From: Flavobacteriaceae bacterium
Lineage (GTDB): Bacteria > Bacteroidota > Bacteroidia > Flavobacteriales > Flavobacteriaceae
Direction of reading: 5' to 3'
Assembly: GCA_013373635.1 (NCBI GenBank)
Contig: JABXHN010000080.1
Location: 1-57,271, forward strand
DNA: 57,271 bases
Part shown: positions 27,301 to 34,900 of the stretch, one piece after another
How positions within the stretch are numbered: position 1 is the first letter of the stretch
How the letters are laid out: every line of letters begins with the position of its first letter
Translations under genes and position numbers: made by a program
Notes under the pieces: generated by a model
The model's input: the letters and a program-made list of their open reading frames with translations, nothing else
Told to the model about the DNA's origin: nothing
Databases searched by the model: none

Positions 27301-27947
27301 TTTAAAGAACTGATGTCTAATTCAACTGCGAAATAACTCTCATTGATATTGGATTGAACTCCCTGAATATTTTTGTTGAGATCCATTAAACGAGAATCAT
27401 TAGCTCCGAAAATAAAACTGGCTTTAGTGCTTTTTGATTTTTGGTCTAGTTGAAGTTTATAGGAGAGGTTAAATACCGATAAGTAATGAGAGGCTAGTGG
27501 AGTGTCTTCCATGGTGGTTCCAATCCACTGAGCTCCATTCCATGCGTTTATAGTAGTGTCTAAAAGTCCCGTTTCAAAAAAGGATTGAGATTGATATCTC
27601 TCGTTATGTTCATCCCAACTACTGACGTTCCACAGATATCTGGTTCTTGATTGTAATGGAGTCCCCTTGTATTGAATGGCAACTGAATGATCAGAAATCA
27701 CCTTTTTACTATCCCAAACCAATTCTTTCTGCTCATTGAATACTTGAATTTGATATGCGGTTTGTAATTGACCTCTTTTAGTCTGATCTGTTTGAATTTG
27801 CCAACTAAAGAGTGGTTTTTCAACATCAATTCCAATGGGGTTTGAGGTGTACTCTACTTTTAATTGAACTGGCTTTTGAGCATAACTAAATAAACTGCTC
27901 ATAACAATAAGTACAATAGCCAGTGTTTTTAGGTTCTTAGAATTCAT
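24369..27947 (-). CDS. Alpha-L-rhamnosidase, GH78, exported
   Basis: The 1192-residue protein has a signal peptide (MNSKNLKTLAIVLIVMSSLFSYAQ), an N-terminal Ig-like domain, an inserted lectin-like jelly-roll region (about 135-345) and the GH78 N-domain (ARGIYELYLNGKRISEDLFNPG in the text around 405-425). The catalytic (alpha/alpha)6 barrel carries the family signature DCPQRNERMGWSGD at about 735-748, with acidic residues of the active site, and GPLGDWLSPE further on. It removes terminal alpha-L-rhamnose in the periplasm. It is the first gene of the operon with the CitMHS and AtuA genes, and is divergent from the DUF1593 pair across a region with a palindromic operator candidate. No lipobox is seen. 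Confidence 0.92.
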   Translation of the reverse strand: MNSKNLKTLAIVLIVMSSLFSYAQKPVQLKVEYTSNPIGIDVEKPLFSWQIQTDQTKRGQLQTAYQIQVFNEQKELVWDSKKVISDHSVAIQYKGTPLQSRTRYLWNVSSWDEHNERYQSQSFFETGLLDTTINAWNGAQWIGTTMEDTPLASHYLSVFNLSYKLQLDQKSKSTKASFIFGANDSRLMDLNKNIQGVQSNINESYFAVELDISSLKDNSSKAKLHIYRVGYDQQDKEDIPFKSFEIPTDIINQTNAYHQHQIVIDGGMGGFDFYINDFKLNKATSSSPYANNAFNLNPIGKGHDYISFPMLADIGFKTQANQKAYFSDLKIKNKREPSNTLFEEELSNYKGIFKDIKIHNNSYVVGGTKNELMIANPSKNAVPHLRTSFKKQDKKIAKARIYTTARGIYELYLNGKRISEDLFNPGLTQYNKTHMYQTYDVTDLIEKDNVLGALLAEGWWSGNITYSGEDYWNFFGDRQSLLSQLIISYEDGSEQIITSNDKDWKYYKEGPIKVGSFFQGEIYDARDEEAIKGWTSADFDDHHWSSCVEIPLQNTTATTGIGYDLDFSEMQLIGQMGTNVIPSMELTAQSVEEVRPGVFVYDMGQNMVGVPKIRLQQGNKGSQITLRFAEVTYPNLKEYGDQVGMIMLENIRAALAQDIYIQKGGAETIQPRFTFHGYRYIEITGIEKALPLDHVKSIVISSVDQLTADYKTSDKNVNRLWDNIAWSTRANFLSIPTDCPQRNERMGWSGDINVFSKTATYMIDASQFLRRHLLAMREIQAVNGRFTDVAPVGGGFGGTLWGSAGVVVAWETYLQYGNTELLREHYPAMKRYVDFLESKQNEDGILDEGPLGDWLSPENSKNDNTAMWNAYQVYDLEIIYKSAEILGYTEDATKYKNKYTERKDFFNNTYFNPNNFKSVSAGYEAFTLGPKPDGYIKPTKGSIVDTQASYAIPLALNTYHSNNEKKAAEMLVNTINRSNKDDLGVLRPKFSLMTGFIGTAAINEALSKNGYDAIAYQLLLNDQYPSWLYPVVNGATTIWERLNSYTVENGFGGNNSMNSFNHYSFGAIGAWMQNYSLGIQRDPKAVAFKAIVLKPTPDPNNQLKWAEGHYDSMHGTIKSKWELKEDHTLYTISIPANTTATVYLKANSINDIRESGKKLKKSTAIQLLDSESERIQLKIGSGNYSFKVISNN

Positions 27948-28011
27948 AATTAATAGGTTGATGCAAGTATCAAATTAACTTGATCACAAGTTTTAGGTTT
28001 GGTTTGAGGTA

Positions 28012-28060
28012 TGAATATAATAAATTGTGTATTAATAACACAATAATAGTTGTATATTTG
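28012..28060. promoter_or_regulatory. Divergent control region with palindrome 28027-28041 and rightward promoter
   Basis: ATTGTGT and ACACAAT arms form a palindrome whose core GTGTATTAATAACAC (28027-28041) resembles those at 19531 and 34702. A rightward -7 box TATATTTG lies at 28053-28060, so the palindrome covers the -33 side of the DUF1593 promoter. Leftward, TATATTCA (28012-28019) is a weak -7 candidate for the rhamnosidase operon. A regulator bound here would control both directions. Confidence 0.5.
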
Positions 28061-28124
28061 TTTTAAGCTGTTAATTTTTAATCTAACTAATAGTGATTTA
28101 CCAAACAATAAACACAATAGTTTA

Positions 28125-29666
28125 ATGCTTATGAAAGACCTGAAATTGTTCAACAAACATCAATGGATTCTATTGAATTTTTTTGGTTTAATTCTTTTTA
28201 CGAGTTCTTTATACGCTCAGATAAGTAAACAAAATAAACCACGAATAGTCATTACTTGTGATCCTGAATTAGATGATAATAACTCTTTGATTCGATTTTT
28301 GCTTTACAGTACTGATTTTGATATTGAAGGCCTTGTGTATGCGAGTAGTCAATTTCATTGGAAAGGAGATGGTAAAGGAACGAAATGGTTTGTGGAAGGG
28401 AGAGAATATACCCGTTTTGGATTAAATATGGGGCCGATGGAATCATGGCGATGGTCTAAAGATGAGCGTTTTATACACGATGCAGTAGAAGCCTATGAAA
28501 AAGTATATCCCAACTTAATAGTTCACAACGCAGATTATCCGACTCCAGACTATTTAAAGTCAAAAATTAAATGGGGTAATATCGAATTTGATGGTGTTTT
28601 TAAAAAAGACACAGAGGGTTCCAATCTAATTAAGACTTTGATTTTAGATGATAAGCCAGGTCCATTATACATCACTGCTTGGGGAGGTGCTAGTACTATT
28701 TCTAGAGCGTTAAAGGCAATTGAGGATGAATTTGCATCTTCAAAAGAGTGGTCTCTTTTAAAAGAGAAAATTGAAAGCAAAGTTGTATTGTGCTTATCTG
28801 GAGATCAAGACAACACCTTTGAAAATTTTATCAAGCCACACTTTCCTGGTATTGAAGTGTTGAAGACAACCTTTTCTTCGACCCCATTAGGTTACAACGC
28901 TCAAAATGGTGTATCCGATGAGAATCAAATTTACTACAGTCCTAAATGGACTCATGAAAATATCCTTAACAGAGGGCCTTTAGGTTCACTTTACAGAGTA
29001 TGGGGTGATGGAAAGCAAATGGTCAAGGACGATATTTTTGATTTCTTTGGTTTTTCTGGATTAACTGAGGAGGAATTAAGAGCAAAAGGCTATGTGGTAT
29101 GGACCCCTCTAAAAGATAAAAATTCATTTTTAGGAGAAGGAGATACACATACCTATTTAAATTTAATTGATAATGGTTTGAGAGCTGATCAAGATCAAAC
29201 ATTTAATGGATGGTCTCGACAACAAATCGATGAATCGATTGATTTTGAAACGTTATCAGTTGACCGTAGTCAAGAGGTATCAAAAGAGTTGGATTATATT
29301 CCTGCTGTTCAAAATGGATTGGCTGCTCGATTTTTGTGGTCAGTAACTCCTGTCTTTAATGATGCGAATCACGAACCTAAGATTAGTGGCCCATTGGAAC
29401 ACAATGTAAGTGCTGGTAAGCAAATAAAATTAAAAGTTTCCATAACTGATCCGGATGGCGATCGTTTACAAATAAATTGGGTTCCTTTCAACACGGAGAA
29501 GTATTCAGGGGAACTGCTAATAGAAAATCCTTTCGAAGAAGAGGTAACTGTTTTAATTCCTTCTGAAGCAAAAAAAGGGGAAGCCATTCACTTAGTTGTA
29601 GAAGTGACAGATGATGGAATAATTCCGATGACTCGATATCACAGAATAATATTAAAGGTTGTTTAA
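28125..29666 (+). CDS. DUF1593 nucleoside-hydrolase-like exported protein, first copy
   Basis: The 513-residue protein has a signal peptide ending near SLYAQ (residue 31) and a domain with the inosine-uridine nucleoside hydrolase fold. The family's calcium loop is seen as TCDPELDDNNS (D46, D50, D51). After about residue 410 follows a C-terminal Ig-like domain (KIKLKVSITDPDGDRLQINW in short runs). I start at ATG 28125; an upstream in-frame ATG at 28050 lies before the -7 box and would add a non-signal leader. Family proteins are exported and are presumed to hydrolyse a glycosidic bond, but the substrate is unknown. It is followed by a paralogue with a 1-bp gap. Confidence 0.82.
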   Translation: MLMKDLKLFNKHQWILLNFFGLILFTSSLYAQISKQNKPRIVITCDPELDDNNSLIRFLLYSTDFDIEGLVYASSQFHWKGDGKGTKWFVEGREYTRFGLNMGPMESWRWSKDERFIHDAVEAYEKVYPNLIVHNADYPTPDYLKSKIKWGNIEFDGVFKKDTEGSNLIKTLILDDKPGPLYITAWGGASTISRALKAIEDEFASSKEWSLLKEKIESKVVLCLSGDQDNTFENFIKPHFPGIEVLKTTFSSTPLGYNAQNGVSDENQIYYSPKWTHENILNRGPLGSLYRVWGDGKQMVKDDIFDFFGFSGLTEEELRAKGYVVWTPLKDKNSFLGEGDTHTYLNLIDNGLRADQDQTFNGWSRQQIDESIDFETLSVDRSQEVSKELDYIPAVQNGLAARFLWSVTPVFNDANHEPKISGPLEHNVSAGKQIKLKVSITDPDGDRLQINWVPFNTEKYSGELLIENPFEEEVTVLIPSEAKKGEAIHLVVEVTDDGIIPMTRYHRIILKVV

Positions 29667-29667
29667 A

Positions 29668-31161
29668 ATGAAATCAATTTTTAAACTCCTACTCTTTTCA
29701 TCTTTAGCAGTTATTTCTTTAACTGTGAGTGCACAACAACGTGTTAAAACCATCATCACAACCGATGGTGAAATCGACGACGTAGATACCTTTATTCGTA
29801 TGCTTTTGTATGCCAATGAATTTGATATAGAGGGACTGGTGTATTCGAGCTCCATGTGGCATTATAGTGGCGATGGATTGGGTACAAAATTTGTTTCTGA
29901 AATGCCCATGACCAAAGAGATGTATGGAGCACAAACAGATCTGAGGTGGCCAGGGGTGAATTGGATGCAAGAACTCATCTTGGACTATGCTCGAGTATAT
30001 GATAATTTAATCAAGCACGATCCGAATTATCCAACGCCCGAAAAATTAATGTCCATGGTACGAGTGGGAAATATCGAATTTGAAGGGGAGATGGAAAAAG
30101 TGACTCTAGGATCTGAGTGGATCAAAAACAAATTACTTCAAGACGATATTGATGAATTATACTTACAAGCTTGGGGTGGAACCAATACCATTGCTAGAGC
30201 ACTAAAATCCATTGAAGAAGCATATGCTGATTCTGAAAATTGGGAAGCGATTCATAAAGCGGTTACGGATAAATCTATTATTTATACCATCATGGATCAA
30301 GATGCCACCTATAGGGACTACATTTCTAAAAATTGGCCAGATATTCGAGTGTATTACAACGCCTCTCAATTTGCTGCGTTTGCCTATCCCTGGAAACGTG
30401 TGGTGCCTAAGGAATTTCAAAAGTATTTAGAGGGGTCCTTCATGGGGCCGATTATCAATAACAGTGGGCCACTTCTCAAGAAATACTACTCTTATGGCGA
30501 TGGTCAAAAACAAGAAGGAGACGACGAGCATATTCATGGAGATCTTTCAAAAATTAAAGATGCTCAATGGGGGTCTTTTGATCAATATGCCTTCATATCA
30601 GAAGGAGATACTCCTGCCTATTTGCATTTAGTAGATTTAGGGTTGGATAATTATAATTATCCACATTATGGTGGATGGGGAGGGCGTTTTGCGCAATCAA
30701 AAGAAAACCCATTTAAATACGAAGATGGAGAACTCGTGGCTGATTTAAACCCAGAAACCGGTGAAAAAGATCCAATGTACCCTCAAACGAGATGGATCGA
30801 AGCAATTCAAAATGATTTTGCAGCTAGAGCAGCTTGGTGTGTGAGTGATTTTGAAGGGGCCAATCACGCTCCTCAAATTACTATTCAAGAACCCACAAGA
30901 CAAACGGTTAAAAGAGGTGCTAAAGTGAAACTGAATTTTACTTCTACTGATGTAGATGGAGATCAAATCACACATAGGGTTTGGAATTATGCCGATGTTA
31001 GTACTGCTAAATCAACTGTTGTGTTTTCAGATGTGGATGCTATAATCAAAGTCTCTAAAAAGGCAAAGTCTGGTGATGAGGTTCATATCATAGTGGAAGG
31101 AACAGATTCAGGAGTGCCAGCACTTACAAGATATAGAAGAGTGATTTTAAAAGTAGAATAG
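29668..31161 (+). CDS. DUF1593 nucleoside-hydrolase-like exported protein, second copy
   Basis: A 497-residue paralogue of the previous gene with signal peptide MKSIFKLLLFSSLAVISLTVSAQ. The metal loop reads TTDGEIDDVDT (D33, D37, D38), differing from the first copy (DPELDD) and closer to the canonical nucleoside hydrolase DxxxDD. The shared segment FDIEGLVY occurs in both, and the C-terminal Ig-like domain with TSTDVDGDQI is retained. I use ATG 29668, 1 bp after the previous stop, because MKSIFK begins a normal signal peptide. The pair probably forms an operon. A bidirectional terminator follows. Substrate unknown. Confidence 0.82.
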   Translation: MKSIFKLLLFSSLAVISLTVSAQQRVKTIITTDGEIDDVDTFIRMLLYANEFDIEGLVYSSSMWHYSGDGLGTKFVSEMPMTKEMYGAQTDLRWPGVNWMQELILDYARVYDNLIKHDPNYPTPEKLMSMVRVGNIEFEGEMEKVTLGSEWIKNKLLQDDIDELYLQAWGGTNTIARALKSIEEAYADSENWEAIHKAVTDKSIIYTIMDQDATYRDYISKNWPDIRVYYNASQFAAFAYPWKRVVPKEFQKYLEGSFMGPIINNSGPLLKKYYSYGDGQKQEGDDEHIHGDLSKIKDAQWGSFDQYAFISEGDTPAYLHLVDLGLDNYNYPHYGGWGGRFAQSKENPFKYEDGELVADLNPETGEKDPMYPQTRWIEAIQNDFAARAAWCVSDFEGANHAPQITIQEPTRQTVKRGAKVKLNFTSTDVDGDQITHRVWNYADVSTAKSTVVFSDVDAIIKVSKKAKSGDEVHIIVEGTDSGVPALTRYRRVILKVE

Positions 31162-31180
31162 AATTACTTCAGTATAAAGA

Positions 31181-31206
31181 AAGCCCATCTTACAGGATGG
31201 GCTTTT
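31181..31206. terminator. Bidirectional intrinsic terminator
   Basis: AAGCCCATC and GATGGGCTT arms (9 bp, perfect) enclose a 6-base loop and are followed by a T-run. The hairpin lies between the convergent DUF1593 and FG-GAP genes and can serve both. Confidence 0.85.
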
Positions 31207-31226
31207 TTGTTTCACAAGGGTGCTTT

Positions 31227-34200
31227 TTAATTAGATCTACTAAATAAAAGTACTTGATCTCTGTTTTGAGTCACGATATAATTCTCTTTTCCAGAAGCTG
31301 TTTTAATTTTAGCAATCTCTCTTCCATCTACAGGAATCACAATTCCACTTTGTGCTGGAGGAATTACTTCAAATTTGTCGGTGCCAGTTCCTCTGAGAAG
31401 TAATCCATTAGAAGCATCTAAACGACCAATAAAGGATTCGTATCGGTAATCATTTCCAACTCCGATAATGTCTGGATAATCGTCATTGTTGTAATCTGTA
31501 ATCATCAAATCAGTTAGAGGAGCAATCTGGACTTCTTGCGGAAGTGCTGTTACATTGAATTGATTGTTGCCTAAGCTTTCAATATAGATCGATAACTCGA
31601 AATTAGCTGTAAGCTTATGAGCATTTTGAAATTCTTCTTTGGTGTAGAATTCTTTGAGGTCTGTATTTGCGTAGTTCTTGTAGAATTTGAACTGTTTTCT
31701 AAAACGAGGACTTTGTTCTACTAAATTGTCTTTAAAAGCATAAGGATACGCTCTTTTAATGCTGTCTTTTCCTTTTTCGTAATAGAAAAGTACTGGATCA
31801 ACAGAGCCATTATTGTCCAGATCATCCGCTACAAGAGTAATCGGTGTTTGATCGCTTAGGTGTAAATAGTTGTTTGCTCCAATATTACCTGCTAAGATGT
31901 CGAGATCACCATCAGCATCATTGTCAAATAAAACAACAGAGCTCCATAGGCCCCTGTAGTCATCTAAATTTGAATGGTAACGCTCTAATCCATTTGTGCT
32001 GTGCAAGTATATCTTGATTGGTTCGAATTCACCTACAACTACCAGGTCTAGTAAACCATCTCCGTTGAGATCTCCCCATTTAGCATCGGTTACCATTCCC
32101 ATTTGATCAATATCTTTTATGATAGCAGCTCCACTGTCTTGAAGTCGGCCTCCTTGATTGATGAGTAATCGACTCGGTTTGGTTTGAGGGTATTCTCTCA
32201 AACGAGGACCTCCACCAACAAACACATCATCCAATCCGTCACCGTTATAATCTCCTACAGCGATTACAGAACCTTCGAAACTCTCATCAGCATTTTGAAT
32301 GCTGAACGTTCCTTTACCATCATTGATTGCGATATAATTATTTTGTTGTTGGTAGTTTTTGCGTTTAGAAGTGATGATCAAATCTAAGTCACCGTCATTT
32401 TCAAAATCAAAAGGACGGATACACTCTTCGATGTTTTCAAAGTAATCTTTTATTGTGAATAGGGCAGAGGAACTAAAGCTTCCATCAGCATTTTGAAGAT
32501 AGGCTGTGGGGAAATCAGATTCTGAAGATCCCAGAATGACATCTTCTAATCCATCATTGTTGATATCAGCTACCGCAAGACAAGGACCTGATTGAGAAAT
32601 CTTGTGTTGGATGAGTCGTTGTACACTGAAATCGTCAAAGTCGAGTTCCGTGTGAACAAAACTGAGGTTTTTATCGGCTGATACTTCATTGAAAATTGTT
32701 TGTTTTTGAGCTGTCGTGTTTGATGTACTGCTCTGTGAAGCATCCGAGTATTTTAATGCAATACTTTGGTCGGCTGCTATGTTAGAAAGTTGTTGCGTTT
32801 TTCCGTCAGGCCATATTACTGAAAGGGATTCCACAGAGCTTTGAGAGCCCAATCCAAAATGAACTCTTGGATCAACACTAGACATATATCCTCTTGTTAA
32901 GAACTGATTGTAGTATTGACTTTTTCCGTCAGCTGTTTTGATTTGAATTCGAGATCCAATCCCATTAGAATTGTTCTTTGGTCCTTGTAATTCAATCTTT
33001 AAGTAGTGATTGTTAATTGGTTGTTCCTTTTTGTTGAGACTGTTGTTGAACACAAATGCTTTATCATTAATGTTGTTTACTACATAGTCTAAATCTCCGT
33101 CATTATCTAGGTCAGCATATACTGCTCCATTAGAAAAAGAAGGAATGTTAACTCCCCAATCATCAGTGACATTGTCAAATTGGTACGAGTCTACGTTTTT
33201 GTATGCGTAGTTTGGAATTTTGACAGAAGGCATCGAATCGAGTAAGATCTCATGACTAGCAAATCGCTCGTATTCAAACTTAAAATTGATAAAATCCATG
33301 TCGGTGATGTCTCTTGGAAATCCATTGGTAATCATCAAATCTTTATAACCATCGTTATTTGCATCCATAAACAAAGGACTCCAGCTCCAATCTGTTTGAT
33401 AAACACCTGCCATCATTCCAATTTCGCTGTAAGGAATGCCAGTTGGATTTCCTTTTTGAAGCATGTTTCTAGACTGTTGAAACTCATAACCCCATTGATT
33501 ATTGTGAATGATATCTTGGTAATCCGATTTTCCCATGGTCGTCTTCTTTCTGTAATTGGTTTCTCCTAACATATCAACGGTGATAATATCATCGATACCA
33601 TCATTGTTGAAATCACCAGCATCATTTCCCATGGAAAACTTACTTTGATGCTTGAAATAGGAACTCATTTCATTTTTAAAGGTTCCATCTCTTTGATTGA
33701 TATAGAGCACATCATTGGTCAGGTAATCATTTGAAACATACAAATCCGTCCATCCATCTTTGTTGATATCGAGTGCAGCTATTCCCAGTCCAAATCCTTC
33801 AATGGTAATACCAGCTTCAAGAGATACATCTTTAAAAGTTCCATCTCCCATATTTTTATACAATTGATCGGTGCTTTTTGCTGATCCGTCTACAATTTTA
33901 TCTCTGTAATTAGTTGGGCTAAACTGTTCTTGTTCGTTGTTGAGCACATATAAATCGAGTAGTCCATCTTTATCGTAATCAAAGAACAATGCGGCCATGG
34001 TGTTTTTATCGTTGACAAGACCATACTCACTTGCCATTTCTTTAAATGAGATTTGATTATTTGAACCAATACCCTGATTGATATAGAGTTTATTTTCTTT
34101 TTTTCCCTCTAACATGGCGACACCCACAAAAATATCCTGCCATCCATCGCCATTGACATCCGCAACAGCAACTCCAGTTGACCAAAAGTCGGAAGAATTT

Positions 34201-34508
34201 AATCCTGCTTCATCGGTGATATCTTCGAATTTAAAATCTCCTTGATTGAGATATAATTTATTGGAAACTTGATTTCCAGTAAAGAACAAATCCATGTTTC
34301 CATCATTGTTAAAATCGGAAGCAGCAACGCCTCCACCATTAAAGATGTATTCATCAGTTAAGACATTGAAATCTTTGGTTTCAGTGATTTGGTTGTTGAA
34401 ATTGATTCCAGAGTGATCGGAATCGACCAGTTCATATAGTTTAGGGTTTTTGTTCGAGCATGAAAAGAGTGTAACACTCAAAAGTATGAAAGCAAGAATT
34501 TTCTTCAT
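31227..34508 (-). CDS. FG-GAP/VCBS-repeat lipoprotein with ASPIC/UnbV domain
   Basis: A 1093-residue lipoprotein (SVTLFSC, Cys17). It consists of many repeats of the form DFNNDGNMDLFFTG, DVNGDGWQDIFVG and DYDKDGLLDLYVL, each with a DxNxDGxxD calcium-binding loop, which build a beta-propeller. In the middle an ASPIC/UnbV domain is readable (GIGSRIQIKTADGK, DPRVHFGLGSQ, VIWPDGKTQ). Related surface lipoproteins are frequent next to SusC/SusD loci in Flavobacteriaceae and may bind glycans, but no substrate is established. It is divergent from susC across a 392-bp control region and convergent with the DUF1593 pair. It ends in the same terminator as those genes. Confidence 0.85.
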   Translation of the reverse strand: MKKILAFILLSVTLFSCSNKNPKLYELVDSDHSGINFNNQITETKDFNVLTDEYIFNGGGVAASDFNNDGNMDLFFTGNQVSNKLYLNQGDFKFEDITDEAGLNSSDFWSTGVAVADVNGDGWQDIFVGVAMLEGKKENKLYINQGIGSNNQISFKEMASEYGLVNDKNTMAALFFDYDKDGLLDLYVLNNEQEQFSPTNYRDKIVDGSAKSTDQLYKNMGDGTFKDVSLEAGITIEGFGLGIAALDINKDGWTDLYVSNDYLTNDVLYINQRDGTFKNEMSSYFKHQSKFSMGNDAGDFNNDGIDDIITVDMLGETNYRKKTTMGKSDYQDIIHNNQWGYEFQQSRNMLQKGNPTGIPYSEIGMMAGVYQTDWSWSPLFMDANNDGYKDLMITNGFPRDITDMDFINFKFEYERFASHEILLDSMPSVKIPNYAYKNVDSYQFDNVTDDWGVNIPSFSNGAVYADLDNDGDLDYVVNNINDKAFVFNNSLNKKEQPINNHYLKIELQGPKNNSNGIGSRIQIKTADGKSQYYNQFLTRGYMSSVDPRVHFGLGSQSSVESLSVIWPDGKTQQLSNIAADQSIALKYSDASQSSTSNTTAQKQTIFNEVSADKNLSFVHTELDFDDFSVQRLIQHKISQSGPCLAVADINNDGLEDVILGSSESDFPTAYLQNADGSFSSSALFTIKDYFENIEECIRPFDFENDGDLDLIITSKRKNYQQQNNYIAINDGKGTFSIQNADESFEGSVIAVGDYNGDGLDDVFVGGGPRLREYPQTKPSRLLINQGGRLQDSGAAIIKDIDQMGMVTDAKWGDLNGDGLLDLVVVGEFEPIKIYLHSTNGLERYHSNLDDYRGLWSSVVLFDNDADGDLDILAGNIGANNYLHLSDQTPITLVADDLDNNGSVDPVLFYYEKGKDSIKRAYPYAFKDNLVEQSPRFRKQFKFYKNYANTDLKEFYTKEEFQNAHKLTANFELSIYIESLGNNQFNVTALPQEVQIAPLTDLMITDYNNDDYPDIIGVGNDYRYESFIGRLDASNGLLLRGTGTDKFEVIPPAQSGIVIPVDGREIAKIKTASGKENYIVTQNRDQVLLFSRSN

Positions 34509-34701
34509 GATTTTAACTTTATTAAGTATAACCTTATAGTTGTTTATTATTAAGGTCTATGGTTTTAAGTTTTTTTGATTTAAAGGTTTTAAGAACCGTT
34601 CCTGTCAAATTGATTTGTAAGTGTACTTAAAAAATTGGAGTTATACAATTCTTAGGTGTTTAAATATTTAAATCAATTGTATCGCTTAATTTTAATAGAA
34701 T

Positions 34702-34716
34702 GTGTATATAAAACAC
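34702..34716. promoter_or_regulatory. Palindromic operator candidate GTGTATATAAAACAC
   Basis: The core is flanked by AAT and ATT, giving 7-bp perfect arms AATGTGT and ACACATT. It has the same 15-bp GTGT-N7-ACAC form as the sites at 19531 and 28027. It is about 190 bp from each flanking start codon, so which gene it serves is open. Confidence 0.4.
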
Positions 34717-34837
34717 ATTATTTGTAGAAACTTTTTTATGCATTCTTATACAAAATAAAAAAATCACAAATTATCATACAATTGATGTGTTTTTTTTACG
34801 CATTAATAAAATAATTTTTATATAATTGTTAACGAAA

Positions 34838-34863
34838 CTATAACGTTATAGAAAAACGTTATA
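34838..34863. promoter_or_regulatory. LacI-type operator candidate before susC (CTATAACGTTATAG plus half-repeat)
   Basis: A perfect 14-bp palindrome with a central CG (34838-34851) is followed by a second AACGTTATA (34855-34863), 13 bp on. Central-CG palindromes are typical LacI-family operators, and a LacI gene lies at the end of the same cluster. The site is 37-63 bp upstream of the susC start. Confidence 0.5.
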
Positions 34864-34900
34864 AACAAACTAAATTAAATTTTAACTAAAACTAAACTTT

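Larger units (their letters stand above)
34509..34900. other. Long A/T-rich control region between the FG-GAP lipoprotein and SusC
   Basis: No gene is seen in these 392 bases. They contain a GTGT-N7-ACAC palindrome at 34702-34716 and two AACGTTATA repeats at 34838-34863 (annotated separately), plus several poly-T and poly-A runs. I could not place a convincing consensus -7 box for either gene. Confidence 0.6.

Noticed and set aside
34741-34800. Further GTGT/CACA-type palindromes in the susC leader
   Set aside because: Segments such as TCACAAATT and GATGTGTTT do not pair with 15-bp geometry and look like A/T-rich chance matches.
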